DNA of 64,000 nucleotides from Ashinkailepas kermadecensis (GCA_034440615.1 JAOTOM010004861.1:310001-374000), one strand, 5' to 3'; shown: positions 34,501 to 43,525, counted from the stretch's first letter. Program-made: numbers and translations. Notes: generated by a model from the sequence alone, not told the origin.

Positions 34501-37500
34501 ACGCCATGGTCGCCTATCGTCCGCCAGGAACCTGGCGCTCGGCATCGGTATCCAGAACTTCCCCGAGGGGCTGGCGGTCAGTCTGCCGCTGCGGGCAGCC
34601 GGCATGTCGGGTGCGCAGGCTTTCTGGTGAGTCTCCACCCACACCGCCACCCGTGCCCCACCCTGTAGGATGCCACATACTGACTGCTGAGGTGTCCCTG
34701 TCAGCTGCCGTCCCCTCCTCTGCCATGCCGGGGACGAGTGGTCTAGGGGTAAGATGCTCGTCTCACAATCGAAAGGTTGTGGGTTCGAGTCTCACCTGTC
34801 GCTACTCTTCGCCCGCGACCAATCGGCGTGAGAGATTGGCGACGCTACATGACTCAACGGTCGACGTGTCGTAAAACCAATAACCAACCTCTGCCATGCC
34901 ACACACAATGCCTGTGATGTTACCCACATTGAATTGCTTCACATTGCAATTGCTCTTATTATCTTATCGTATTACTTGATGCATAGGGACGGGGGTGGCC
35001 CAGTAGTTAAGGTGTTGAGCTCTGGATATCAAGGTCCCTGGTTCAACACTCACACCGCTCGGAACATTTTCCAATCTCGCGGCTCACCGGCGAAACAGTG
35101 TGGGCGGCGCCATTGGCCGTGGTCGTGCATAAAATGCGTCGTAAACCACCCAATAAATACAATGCTTAATATGGTGTCAGGAGCTCAGTGGTTCAGCTGA
35201 GCGTCTGGCGTGCCAGAGGTACTGGGTGCGATTTATCGCGGTGCCCGCCCTTCCTTCCAGGGTGAGAGGCAGTCGACGTCATATGGCCTCAGCTGCTGGG
35301 TGCGTCGTAAAGCCACAACCAACCAATCAACCAACCTAATGTATAATTAGTCTTGCATGCATTCATTTATACATGCATGCTTGCATAATTACTCATATTG
35401 CATTACTCTTAATTACATGTCAGTATAGCGAACTCAGTGGAGTCATACAGCCTGTGACCTGACCCCACCACACGTGGCAGGCACGAGTATTTTAGTGGGA
35501 TGATAGGGTCAGTGACGTGACCCAGCCTCATGTGACAAACACGAGTGTCTTAGTGGGATGACAGGGCCAGTTTCCTGATCTGGTGTGCACGGCCAGCTCA
35601 GTAGATAATAGCATGTGACCTGACCTGACCTGACAAGCGTGACTATTCAGTGGGATGGTAGAGCCTGTGACCTTTCCTGACTGGACAGGTACGGCCAGCT
35701 CAGTGGGATGACGGGAGCCTGTGATCCGACCTGATTTTGCCTTATCTGACCTGGCTGGTACGGCCAGCTCAGTGAGGTAGCGGAGCCTGTGGTCCGGGCT
35801 GACCTGACCTTATCTGACCTGACAGGTACGGCCAGCTCAGTGGGATGGTGGAGCAGGTGACCTTTATCTGACCTGATAGATACGGCCAGCTGAGGTAACG
35901 GAGCCTTTGGTCCGGCCTGACCAGACCTTATCTGACCTGGCAGGTAGTGCTAGCTCAGTGAGGTAGTGGAGCTTGTGACCTTGTCTGACCTGGCAGGTAT
36001 GGCCAGCTCAGCGGGATGGTGGAGCCTGTGGCCGGCGTGCTGGGGGCGCTGGCCGTCTCGTTCGCGGAGCCGCTGCTGCCTTACGCCCTGAGTTTCGCCG
36101 CCGGGGCCATGATCTACGTCGTGTTCGACGACATAGTGCCCGAGGCGCAGACGCGGTGAGTTGTTGGTCGCACTGTGTGGCCGGCGGGCGCGCTAGCCAA
36201 TGCGTTGTGTTGTAGCATTGGCGTCACGAATAGCTTGGCAGTCAGGCTGAGCGTCCTGGCACCTGAATATCCTGTATAGGTGTACTGATTCCCACCACAC
36301 CTAAGTACCACCGGCGTTACAAATAGTTTGGAATTCAGGCTGAGCGTCCTGACACTTGAGTATCCTGCACAGGTGTACTGTTTACCACCACATCTAGATA
36401 CCATTGGCGTCACGAATAGCTTGGCAGTCAGGCTGGGCGTCCTACCACCTGAATATCCTGCATAGGTATACTGATTCCCACCACATCAGTACCTATGTAG
36501 GACATTCAGGTGCCAGAACGCCCAGCCTGACTGCCAAGCTATTTGTGACGCCAATTATACACACAACGCAGTACTTTCCAAGGACGTTCTGTCCATGTTC
36601 TGCAAACTTGACTGCTGGTACGGTAGATAAGCAGTTGGTAAGTAGGAGATTGATGGAGGGTAGAGTGGGTAGATATGTTGCACGTAATGTTCTACGAGTG
36701 GCACCTAGGCTGGGCGTGCAGTTCTGGCGTTTGTGTCGTGAGCTGTTGTTGGCATAGCAACCCTTGGTGCGTGGTCATTCTTGTGAGGAGATTCTGATAA
36801 AGAGGGCGGCAGTGTCGAGATATTGCTGATGTAAATAATGTTCCAACTTCCTGACGAATAAGAAAAACCTTTGGAATGATGGTAGTAACTCCTCCTAGTT
36901 CTCAGAACAGTGTACCGCCGCACGTAAAAGGCTCTGATGACGCCAGGAATAATCAGCAGAAGTGTACTGTATCAGATGGTGGACATCATACAAAAATTGT
37001 ACTGTTCATTTGTCAGACCACATTTATAATATTGTGTAGAAACTTGTCGTCCACGTGTTATGCAAGACCAACATTCAATTGGAGGAGTACAGAAAAGAGC
37101 TACTCGAACGGCTTCAGGTTTCCAACGCTTCCGCTACCCACGCAGGCTCTGTGATGTATATTTATTTCTATAAAGCACCGAGAAGTCAGCAGCGATCTGA
37201 TTATGGCCGAGGAAATGATTCGGCGGTCTAGACCACGTAAGTAATAGGTGTTTTAAGCTCAGTAGAAATTCTAACGTCGAACGCTTTATAATACAGACCA
37301 AAAGGTACAGAAAAAACAACAACAAATTAGCATCAGAGTAGTTAGGTCGTGGAGCATGATGCCACTGGATGTTCTAGGTTGTCCGTCTCCCAATTCATTC
37401 AAGCATCAGTTAGTTATGCATTTCGAAAGTATTCACATGCTATATTCCTGAAATAACGGCGAGACTACCACTGTGATCCGTTCCAAGTGAACAGCTGTTC

Positions 37501-40500
37501 ATTTGCATGCGATTTTGCAGCGAATGAGCTCATTGTCTGTGTGTAGTGTGTTTGCTGTCTCTTTGTTTGCTGTCTTTTTCTGTGCTTTCCTCGGTGCCCA
37601 TGTGTTTTTTTGTAGGTGCCTAGCCCACATCCTAAGCTGATTTATCAGGCTTAGGCTTGTGGACATTGTATGAGCATGATGAAGCATTTAATGTCGCACA
37701 TTGCCATTAGTTATTTGCTACCAAATCACGGCAATAGGATCCAGTCCGTCTGGAGACCAAACGAAGCGATGGCGTAGTTTCTCAAACTTTACCCGATTCA
37801 TGGTGAAGATTTTCCTGGCTCAGAACCAACCAACTTGCAGCGTTTTTTTGTGCCGAACGAGATGTTGCCACTGAAAAAATCGGATCACATCTGCCTGAAC
37901 GTGGCCGTTGGCGGGGGTGGGGGGGGGGGGGGGTGCTCTACAGCAGCAGGTCATTGCCCTCTGTCCGACGACGAGTGGTGTGTTCTGGTCGGGGATTAGT
38001 GCCGCTCCCCTCCCGTCACCACAGCTGGGCCGGCCCGCACGGTCGGCGGACGAACACTTGTCACCCCTGCACACGCTCGTCTGGCTTCGAGCGGGCACCG
38101 GCGGTCCTGCCGACCTGTTCTGACCTGCGCGCCACCCGCACCTGCCGACGCCTAGCTACTAGCGGGCACTGGCGGTCCTGCTGACCTGATATGACCTGCT
38201 CACATTCAATCAGCGGCGTGGCCAGACACACAACTGGCCGATTTTTCACCCCGAAGCCGTCTGTTGTGGCGACTGTGTCGAAAAAAATATGTGGAACGAC
38301 GGGGAATGGGGAAATTCCCCAGAATCTCTTTATCTTTCGCATGCAAATCTTGTCGCCAGGAGTGGGACTATATCCTCCCTTAAGCCACTTCTTGCCCACA
38401 CCGATTCCCCTACTGTTCTGACCTCGTTTGTAGCGTCGGAGTTCCATATGATGAGTTTGAGGTATGCTGCCATTTAATGTGTGTTCTCTATGTTTGTCTT
38501 ATTTGTTCTCTATGGTGGTGACAGTGCTTCTCACAGCTTGTCAAATTGTGAAGTGTGGAAGTTCCTTTATCTGGCTGTATCCGGTTCCTTTATCTGGTCA
38601 ATTGAAGTATTCGGTGACCTTGTCACAAACGTACACTACACAATTAGTATATCGGGGTGCATAATGATGTTTGGAAACTGTTCTGCTGATGCTGCAATGT
38701 ACATTTCATAGCGCATCTGTGTTTTTTCATTTTGTGGTACAAATTGTTCTTGTAAATATAACATCACGTATTACACATGAAGTGATAGATAATAGAGCAG
38801 TTTTGAACACATCACATACCTTATGCAAACAATTCATGAATATGCACAGAAATATACCTGGTGAAGTCTTGGCTAACGAAAAAAACAACCAGTGCATGAT
38901 AATAGGGAATTTAAGCATGCTGAGGGACCGAGGCATGAGTTTAAACTGCTATGTACCGCTATCTCAGAGCGAGTTTCAGAGAGATGGGTTCAGGTAGATG
39001 GAGCCAAAACTAGTCCCCTAAGACTGCCCCGAAGCAAGCCAATCTTCGGTGTGTTGCCCAGGCTATGACGTCATTCGGATGAGGTGATAGCAGCGTTAAT
39101 TTTAAGTTGCGACCTTATGTGCTTCGAATTACTGTCTTAATGTAGTAAACGGCTGAAGTTATTGATGACAGGATACCCGCAAAGTCGGTGCTCCGAAATT
39201 GTGCCATGTGATGCAAACTGAGAGAAGGTAGATGTTCTAAAGTGTGCAAAATGGTGTCCGGGAGTTTATCAGGACCAGTAGAAACCGACACTCGATAGCA
39301 GCCTGTTCTGACATGAAGCTATCTTCTTTTTAAAATAAATTTAATCTAGAGTTCTTGCTGGGGTGGCTTTATGAACCGGGTCCTATTGCTAAGCAGAGCT
39401 TGTTGCGTAAACCCTGGCCCCACCACCCGATCCATGAATTCCAGTTCAACGGCAGAATTTTGACCGAAAGTTTAACGAGCCGTCAACGCACCGACACGGC
39501 CGCCGGGTAGCTCGTCCCCGACCTTATCGGGCCAGCTGCCAACTGACCCTCCCAGCCGGGAGCTAGATGCGAGAGCACGAAGCGACTCGAACCCTGTCTT
39601 GCCGGTACGGGGGAGACGAGTGCAGGCCGGCGCTCTAACCAACTGAGCTACCGGGGCGGCAAATCTTGACTTTAGCAATTGGTGTCTGTGGTATTTTATG
39701 GCATCTAAGTGCAATGGTGAATATCAACGTCACCACATTCATTGTAAATGTCATGTAGACGGCAAAAAGCAATAGCTTTCACACTTAAATGCACATTTGT
39801 GCGTGCTATATCGTCGATTCCTTTTTACGCCACTGCAGATTTTTGGAGTCTTGCCTGGATGCCCTCCACCCTACGAGACGTTAATTTCAGGACCCTGACA
39901 CAAAAAGGTGCACATTGTGAGACTGATAGGGCTGCCGCCACCAAGTTGGTGTTGCACCAGCAGCACTGAAATCCCCTTCCCTGGCTGACGTTTTACTAAG
40001 GGGTCGGTCTGTCTGTGTAGCTAATGATGGTCGCTCTGTCGTAAAGCTAAGCTGGCTGACGTTATACGGAAAGGTATGCCTGTGTAGCCAATGGTGGTCG
40101 CCGTGTTGCAAAGCTATGAACGTGTCATTCGGAGTGATGCGTCCTCTTTCGGGACGGGATATCGTTTTTTAATGTCTACTTTGCGGAAGTCTTATCTGTA
40201 ATTGCCAGTCGGGTGCAAATGTCATCTGTACATCAACCCCCGGCGCGTACGGTAGACGCTTTCGGTCCAAGTCGCCTGTCGCCACTCATGCCTTTTGTGA
40301 ACATCGTCTGCGAGATTCAGTTCCATCATCAGCTCAATTATTTGTGGAGTGATTTTCAAAGTTGGCTCTTTGATGTCCATTATTTTGACCTCCTGATTTT
40401 GGTGACAGGAGCCCCCATACCCCATGCTTACGAGAAATCATCGTTTTTCTGCATATAGATGCCATTTTACACCACGAAGTTAAGCGATGATTTACAGACG

Positions 40501-41218
40501 TCATGGCCTGTTGGATAACTGTTGTGTCGTGTGTGTTGAGTATGAGCTTGTTGTGGCCTTGTCGTTGGTGGTCGGCCGTGTCCCAGGCCATGTCCCAGGT
40601 CATGTACCAGTCCTTGTTCCAGGCCGTGTCCCAGGATATGTCACAGGCCATGTCCCAGTGTATGTCCCAGATCGTGTCCCAGGCCATGTCCCAGACCATG
40701 TCCTCGGCCGTGTCCCAGGCTGTTCCCCAGGATATGTCCCAAGTCATGTACCAGTCCTTGTTCCAGACCATGTCCCAGACCATGTCCTCGGCCGTGTCCC
40801 AGGCTGTGTCCCAGACCATGTCCTCGGCCGTGTCCCAGGCTGTGTCCCAGACCATGTCCTCGGCCGTGTCCCAGGCTGTGCCCCAGGATATGTCCCAGCC
40901 CGTGTGTCAGGACATGTTCCAGACCATATCCCAGACCATGTCCCAGGCCGTGTCCCATGCTGTGTCCCAGGCCATGTCCCATGCCATGCAGGGACACTAG
41001 TGATGCCAATTGGCGCCGCCAATGTCCGACCAGCGTCTCTGTTAGCTGGCATCACCAATGCGGAGTCGCCAGCTGTGCCGATGGGCACCACCAAACGCGC
41101 ATGCTCGGTGTATACAGAGCGTCACTTTTTTCCTTACAGGGGCAACGGTAAGCTGGCGTCATGGTCCGCCATCGCCGGTTTCCTCATCATGATGTGCCTC
41201 GACGTGGGGCTTGGTTGA
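28419..41218 (+). CDS. SLC39A11: Zinc transporter ZIP11 (SLC39A11), complete coding set
   Basis: ZIP-family divalent metal importer, predicted eight-helix membrane protein; vertebrate ZIP11 moves zinc and is reported in Golgi and nuclear membranes. Coding exons 28424-28531, 29643-29877, 30862-30957, 31656-31802, 32891-32960, 34528-34626, 35997-36155 and 41140-41218 join in phase to 330 residues, like the 335-342 of mammals. Order: TM1 [20 protein letters not shown]2 [22 protein letters not shown]3 [18 protein letters not shown]; variable loop (exons 4-5, with [10 protein letters not shown]); TM4 with the metal-binding HNIPEG; TM5 with [16 protein letters not shown]6-7 [20 protein letters not shown] and [10 protein letters not shown]8 [17 protein letters not shown] at the C terminus. 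The ATG sits in CCACCATGC right after an acceptor, so a 5' UTR exon lies further left. No AATAAA occurs within 1.6 kb after the stop. Confidence 0.97.
28479..28817. repeat. SLC39A11: 85-bp minisatellite: SLC39A11 exon end plus donor site
   Basis: Four units (28479, 28564, 28649, 28734), identical as far as I can read. Each contains the last 53 nt of the exon, the donor CAC|GTGAGT (at 28532, 28617, 28702, 28787) and TTCGCCGGCCAGGATTGCCA. The first unit is the true exon end; the three others are intact decoy donors. Identity implies very recent expansion or ongoing homogenisation. The last unit is cut by a SINE. Confidence 0.97.
28818..28998 (-). mobile_element. SINE, family D (Ser/Leu-tRNA-like head)
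   Basis: Read on the minus strand: GACCGAGTGGTTAAGGTGTT, GAGTTCAACACTC, GTGTGGGCGGTGCCATTAGC, GTGCATAAAGTGCGACGTGA, CCACCCAATAAACACAC. A perfect 17-bp target-site duplication, CCAGGATTGCCAGAGAT, lies at 28801-28817 and 28999-29015. The target is the end of the 85-bp exon-derived unit, so the SINE postdates the array. Confidence 0.95.
29124..29283 (+). mobile_element. Diverged SINE, family B
   Basis: GGTAACTCAGTCGGTAGGGA, GGACTCTTGATCGTGGGTTC, GAATCCCAC, then a body with TTGAGAGGTGGCATCCCTAT. The anticodon arm has lost about eight bases relative to the copy at 12831. It is not a functional tRNA gene because the cloverleaf is broken. Confidence 0.75.
29300..29642. repeat. SLC39A11: ~60-bp minisatellite: SLC39A11 exon 3 acceptor plus exon start
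   Basis: Five decoy junctions precede the true acceptor at 29641-29642. Decoys read CTCAG|ATATGTGCACTGGACG, CACAG|AGACATACGCTG, CGCAG|CGACACGTGCTGGACTC and CTCAG|ACACATTCACCGGACG; the true exon is CGCAG|CGCCACGTGCTGGACGC. After about 30 nt of exon-like sequence each returns to GTTCACCTGATCTGACCTGA. They are older and more diverged than the exon 2 array. Confidence 0.88.
29643..29877 (+). CDS. SLC39A11: SLC39A11 exon 3
   Basis: 235 nt, phase 0 to 1, donor GTGAGA at 29878. It encodes [60 protein letters not shown] and [20 protein letters not shown]2 and TM3, closely matching mammalian ZIP11 ([15 protein letters not shown] in family members). Confidence 0.96.
30030..30861. repeat. SLC39A11: 61-bp minisatellite with CAG|GTATGT junction copies
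   Basis: About 13 units of about 61 bp each read TTCCACTACGCCCTACCCAC, CAGTATATGCCGGCGGCAG and GTATGTCGGTGCC. The last unit runs into exon 4 (30862), whose first 13 nt are GTATGTCGGTGCC. The unit has no stop in any + frame and 61 is not a multiple of three, so three long frames (about 290-355 codons) are open together. They are an artefact. Confidence 0.95.
30862..30957 (+). CDS. SLC39A11: SLC39A11 exon 4 (variable loop)
   Basis: Chosen because only the acceptor GGCGGCAG at 30861 gives the phase needed by both neighbours (phase 1 in, phase 1 out). It encodes [20 protein letters not shown] and then [11 protein letters not shown], the poorly conserved cytosolic loop before TM4. Donor GTCAGT at 30958. 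The internal position in an array makes the start less certain than for other exons. Confidence 0.75.
30958..31141. repeat. SLC39A11: 20-bp minisatellite of the exon 4 donor
   Basis: Starting at the donor itself, GTCAGTGGTCCGGCTCTGAG repeats about nine times with small changes. Each unit boundary reads AG|GTCAGTGG, the same as the true junction CAG|GTCAGTGG, giving a ladder of decoy donors. Confidence 0.9.
31142..31655 (+). other. intron 4, right part
   Basis: CpG-poor sequence with a perfect inverted repeat GTTGATGTGGCA-A-TGCCACATCAAC at 31244-31268. No gene or exon otherwise. Confidence 0.5.
31656..31802 (+). CDS. SLC39A11: SLC39A11 exon 5
   Basis: The acceptor TTTACCCGACAG ends at 31655; 147 nt, phase 1 to 1; donor GTGAGT at 31803. 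It encodes [40 protein letters not shown] and VAVTVHNIP, i.e. the end of the loop and the first half of TM4 with the ZIP HN..PEG metal motif split across the intron. Confidence 0.95.
31803..31880. repeat. SLC39A11: Single duplicate of exon 5 end plus donor
   Basis: TCACGGTGCACAACATTCCC followed by G|GTGAGTCG, the last 21-22 nt of exon 5 plus its donor, recurs once 68 bp downstream (donor copy at 31871). It is a two-unit version of the larger junction arrays. Confidence 0.9.
31988..32138 (+). mobile_element. SINE, family C
   Basis: GTCGGTAGCTCAGTGGTTAA, GGGGTTCGACTCCC, then CAGCTGCTGAGTACGTCTTA and AAGTCGCAACCACC. Same layout as the copy at 4185 but more diverged in the body; no clear target-site duplication. 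It lies in intron 5. Confidence 0.8.
32455..32890. repeat. SLC39A11: ~75-bp minisatellite: SLC39A11 exon 6 start
   Basis: Five to six units contain CTGAGAGAGCCTGTCCGTCG and GTGTTGGCGGGTGACGGATG. The true junction is CCCCAG|AGGGCCTGGCCGTCGG followed by TGTTGGTTTTGCC. The first 21-22 nt of the exon are copied; the acceptor CAG has become GAG in the decoys, so most would not splice as they stand. Confidence 0.88.
32891..32960 (+). CDS. SLC39A11: SLC39A11 exon 6
   Basis: 70 nt, phase 1 to 2, donor GTGAGT at 32961. It encodes [20 protein letters not shown] and EKAR: the second half of TM4 with the PEG of the metal motif, then the loop to TM5, matching ZIP11 EGLAVGVGF and ATFE.AR. Confidence 0.96.
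32961..33977 (+). other. intron 6, nothing recognised
   Basis: After the donor the sequence turns AT-rich (33120-33770). No exon, RNA or element was seen. Confidence 0.45.
33988..34148 (+). mobile_element. SINE, family A
   Basis: CGGGGACGAGTAGTCTAGGG to AAAACCAATAACCACC with the standard body. Ten-base direct repeats GACTGAGTTT flank it (33978-33987, 34149-34158); since GACTGAGTTT is also the local repeat motif, this target-site duplication is supportive but not decisive. Confidence 0.9.
34160..34500. repeat. Irregular GACTGAGTTTGGTC minisatellite
   Basis: About a dozen units of 23-32 bp (GTGTGACTGAGTTTGGTCTG, ATGTATCCCTGAGTTCGATC and variants). It extends left of the SINE to about 33880. 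It has no similarity to exon 7. Confidence 0.75.
34528..34626 (+). CDS. SLC39A11: SLC39A11 exon 7
   Basis: The acceptor GTCCGCCAG ends at 34527 and the donor GTGAGT starts at 34627; 99 nt, phase 2 to 2. It encodes [20 protein letters not shown] and [14 protein letters not shown]5 with the QN.PEG motif characteristic of ZIP11. Confidence 0.97.
34730..34887 (+). mobile_element. SINE, family A
   Basis: GGGGACGAGTGGTCTAGGGG to GTAAAACCAATAACCAA. A perfect 13-bp target-site duplication CCTCTGCCATGCC lies at 34717-34729 and 34888-34900. It is essentially the family consensus and therefore young. Confidence 0.96.
34986..35160 (+). mobile_element. SINE, family D
   Basis: GGTGGCCCAGTAGTTAAGGT, GTTGAGCTCTGG, GGTTCAACACTC, GGCGAAACAGTGTGGGCGGC, GCATAAAATGCGTCGTAAAC, CACCCAATAAATAC. 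It matches the minus-strand copy at 28818 along its whole length. Confidence 0.9.
35175..35325 (+). mobile_element. SINE, family C
   Basis: GTCAGGAGCTCAGTGGTTCA, GAGCGTCTGGCGTGCCAGAG, body GTGAGAGGCAGTCGACGTCA, tail GTGCGTCGTAAAGCCACAAC. It is inserted 15 bp after the family D copy, so the two form a SINE cluster. Confidence 0.85.
35415..35996. repeat. SLC39A11: 60-75-bp minisatellite: SLC39A11 exon 8 acceptor plus exon start
   Basis: Eight or nine units. The clearest decoys read CTGGACAG|GTACGGCC, CTGGCTG|GTACGGCC, CTGACAG|GTACGGCC, CTGATAG|ATACGGCC and CTGGCAG|GTAGTGCT; the true junction is CTGGCAG|GTATGGCC. Each continues AGCTCAGTGGGATGGTGGAG, the first ~35 nt of the exon, then CCTGTGACCTGACCTTATCT. 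Copies become more diverged with distance from the exon. Confidence 0.93.
35997..36155 (+). CDS. SLC39A11: SLC39A11 exon 8
   Basis: 159 nt, phase 2 to 2; donor GTGAGT at 36156. It encodes [40 protein letters not shown] and [15 protein letters not shown]6 and TM7. DD.IPEAQ is a conserved ZIP11 signature. Confidence 0.97.
36215..36552. repeat. ~96-bp repeat, three direct copies and one inverted
   Basis: GGCGTCACGAATAGCTTGGC AGTCAGGCTGAGCGTCC... starts near 36219, 36312 and 36406. An inverted copy ends at 36552, so 36406-36552 forms a hairpin with ~63-bp arms around a ~21-nt loop. It is possibly a small inverted-repeat transposon that tandem-duplicated. Confidence 0.85.
36910..37440 (+). pseudogene. 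Decayed CR1-like LINE, reverse transcriptase C-terminal end
   Basis: A frame starting 36910 reads [46 protein letters not shown], then after stops and shifts [12 protein letters not shown] and [14 protein letters not shown]. These align in order with the C terminus of the better preserved LINE at 58743 (RKLYCAYVRPHLEYCVQAW, VQKRATKM, NRVVEHWNQLPE, SNTLNIFKNSID). Several in-frame stops make it dead. It lies in SLC39A11 intron 8. Confidence 0.8.
37441..39353 (+). other. intron 8, nothing recognised
   Basis: Contains a G-run at 37919-37933 and a CAGCGGCGTGGCCAGA motif at 38211-38226 of the type seen at ends of animal DNA transposons. A GC-rich open stretch (37908-38123) lacks any family resemblance. 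Confidence 0.4.
39354..39658 (-). mobile_element. SINE-like repeat, family E
   Basis: Read on the minus strand it starts with the tRNA-like CGCCCCGGTAGCTCAGTTGG TTAGAGCGCCGGC, B box GGGTTCGAGTC, then a ~170-bp body ending GGTTCATAAAGCCACCCC. A second copy at 49433-49733 in the same orientation defines the element as about 300 bp. Confidence 0.8.
39659..40574 (+). other. intron 8, right part
   Basis: A short duplicated motif, GGCTGACGTTWTACNNARRGGT with CTGTGTAGC.AATG.TGGTCG, lies at 39982-40100. Otherwise nothing recognised. Confidence 0.4.
40575..40990. repeat. 12-bp minisatellite (CAGRCCRTGTCC)
   Basis: About 34 units of exactly 12 bp, such as CAGGCCATGTCC, CAGACCATGTCC and TCGGCCGTGTCC, with higher-order 36-bp blocks near 40790-40880. 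All frames stay open because 12 is a multiple of three. One frame (HVPGRVPG) runs without a stop into the last SLC39A11 exon in its reading frame. Confidence 0.95.
41140..41218 (+). CDS. SLC39A11: SLC39A11 last exon
   Basis: The acceptor TTTTTTCCTTACAG ends at 41139, the best polypyrimidine tract in the gene. It encodes [20 protein letters not shown] and LDVGLG, then TGA at 41216-41218. GNGKLASW and the C-terminal LDVGLG are conserved from insects to mammals in ZIP11. Confidence 0.98.
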
Positions 41219-43159
41219 TCTCGTCCGACCTCGCGTGACCTTGTGCCACTTTGGACGGCACCCGGTGACCTCGTACGGCGGCGAGTGACCTCGCAGGGCA
41301 GCTGATGATCTCGGATGAGCTCTATTGTCGTCAGATCGCGTCTGTCACACGGAATGACTTCGTGTCTGGGAATGCTGCACTGCTGACCTCGTTTGACCTC
41401 GCACAACTTCTCGCCGCCTCGGTGCTCTGTCGTGACATGGTCAGTGGGTGGGATCCAAAACCAACTTGGAGGAAGGACGACTCTGCCAGGAGAGGCACGA
41501 TGTCTCGTGTAGTGGGGTGTCCTCGCTGCCCTGCTCTGCCCTGACCTGACCCGAGCTGCCGGTGATGGTGTCACGTGATGGCGTCTGACTTTGACCGCGT
41601 GGTGCGTGATCACGTGGGATACGTAGTTTGCGGGCGTGATGACGTCACGACGGCTGTGATCTCGGTGATAGCGTGCTGCCAGAACAGCTGCTGACTGTCG
41701 GCGTCTGTCGGTCGTTGCCTCTGTTGAGTTGTTATTCGTTTGGTGGGTGGTAATTTAGGGTGTCGGTATTGGAAATCGTAGTGACTAGGCATTAGTGAAT
41801 GCGATGGTAATGCACTGATGAGACTTGTATTATTAACAAGACTGTTGTACAACAGGTTTTCTAGGACTCTTGATATGTGCATTGGTGGGACACCAGCTAC
41901 TTTGCGCATCACTTGCTTTTTATGTTTCATGTGCTGAATATAGTTTGACAAATCACATTCGAACGGCCCTAAAAATCGTTTGTCGTTCCTAAAAAGGAGA
42001 CTAGGGTATGTTTTGATCTTTAACCTGAATCATCTGATGGAAGGATGTCAGCGAAGTTTGTGTTGGGTGCCGTAATGTGAAACGATTGGACGGGCACATG
42101 AACTTCATTCAAGAGAAATTATGGCTTAGTTAAGGCACTGGAGGGTCTTGCTTGCGCTGTTCCAACAAGTATCCTGTCGGAAAAGTGCGCTCTGACGTTC
42201 CGGACTCATTTGAATGGGCACGATTTAGCATTAGAGGGTAAAAATGAATTATTGGGTGGGCACGTACTCCTCCAAAACGGCACAAAGTCACGCCCTTGTG
42301 TTGGAGGTATGTTCCACGATGCAAAGTGAGAAATTGGTCATGTTTCAAGGTATGCGAAGCGCAGTGAAATATTGGTAACGTTGGTGCTGCAGGCACAAAG
42401 GGTGGGGTTGCGGGCGCGGTGCCCGTCTGCTTCTCGACCATCAAGTCTACCTTTTCCACCATTCATCGACTTCACCCATGGCGAGCACAGTAATGCTACC
42501 GCCTCAAACAGCAACAGTTGTCATCTCACAATAACTTAGAGCTGATCTTGCTGAAATGTGTTCAATTTCCCTGCTTATCCGGGGCACCACTGAATGATTC
42601 CAGAAGCTTTAACCGTGGTGAGTCGATGATTTTACGGCCGATTGTGTTTTGTTGCCTTGTTGAGAAATGTGTTCTGTGCGTGGTGGTTTTGCAGTGTTTG
42701 TGAGTGTAATCATACTTCGGTTGTCGGTCAGCGTGGTGGTCCACACCGGCTGTGACGTCACGCCACGTGTAGGCGGGGCTGCGCACCTCTCGGCGGTGTG
42801 CTGTCGGTGACCGCCTTTTTGCTTAAACGATTATATTTTTATTGGTTCAAGCAAATAAAATGGAGGCTGCCAAACGGTGGGTGCGGGTCTAACCGTGTCG
42901 CCCAGCTTGGATTTCATGCTTTCTCCAGCAGTCACTTTTTAAGGGAATCACAGAATTCGATGTGGGTATTTTTCGCTCACCATCATGGTGTAGTGCCAAG
43001 TTTTTAAAATTATTCGAGGGACGCCAGTTGCCCTCCGTGCTCGTCGCTGGTCAAGGCCCACTCTTCTGCGGCATTATCGTGGGCTTGATTGCTGACAGTG
43101 CGACAAGATAAGTTCTCTTCACCGGCGTTTGTGCTCAGCACTAATCTGAGCGCCACGTG
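41219..43159. other. SLC39A11 3' flank, nothing recognised
   Basis: A TGACCTCG-rich stretch follows the stop (41219-41300). AATAAA occurs first at 42854-42859, too far to assign with confidence. No gene was seen. Confidence 0.4.
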
Positions 43160-43525
43160 GCCTCGCTATTGACGCGCCGTAGGTCACTATCGACGCGCTG
43201 TAAGTCACTATCGACGCGCTGAAGGCCGCTATCGACGCGCCCTAAGTCACTATCGACGCGCCATAAGTCAATATCGACGCGCCGTAAATCACTATCGACG
43301 CGCCGTAAGTCGCTATCGGCGCGCCGTAAGCCACCATTGACGCGCCGTAGGTCACTATGGACGCGCTTTAGGTCACTATCTACGCGCCGTAGGTCACTAT
43401 CGACGCGCCATAGATCACTATCAACGCGCCGTAGGTCACTATCGACGGACTGTAGGTCACTATCGACGCGCCGTAAATCACTATAGACGCGCCGTAAGTC
43501 ACTATCGACGCGCCGTAAGTTAGCA
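43160..43525. repeat. 21-bp minisatellite (TATCGACGCGCCGTAAGTCAC)
   Basis: About 17 units of 21 bp. On the minus strand the period gives an open RRVDSDL heptad-residue repeat inside a 216-codon frame. Base variants fall in all codon positions and the frame has no flanking homology, so I treat it as non-coding. Confidence 0.93.
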
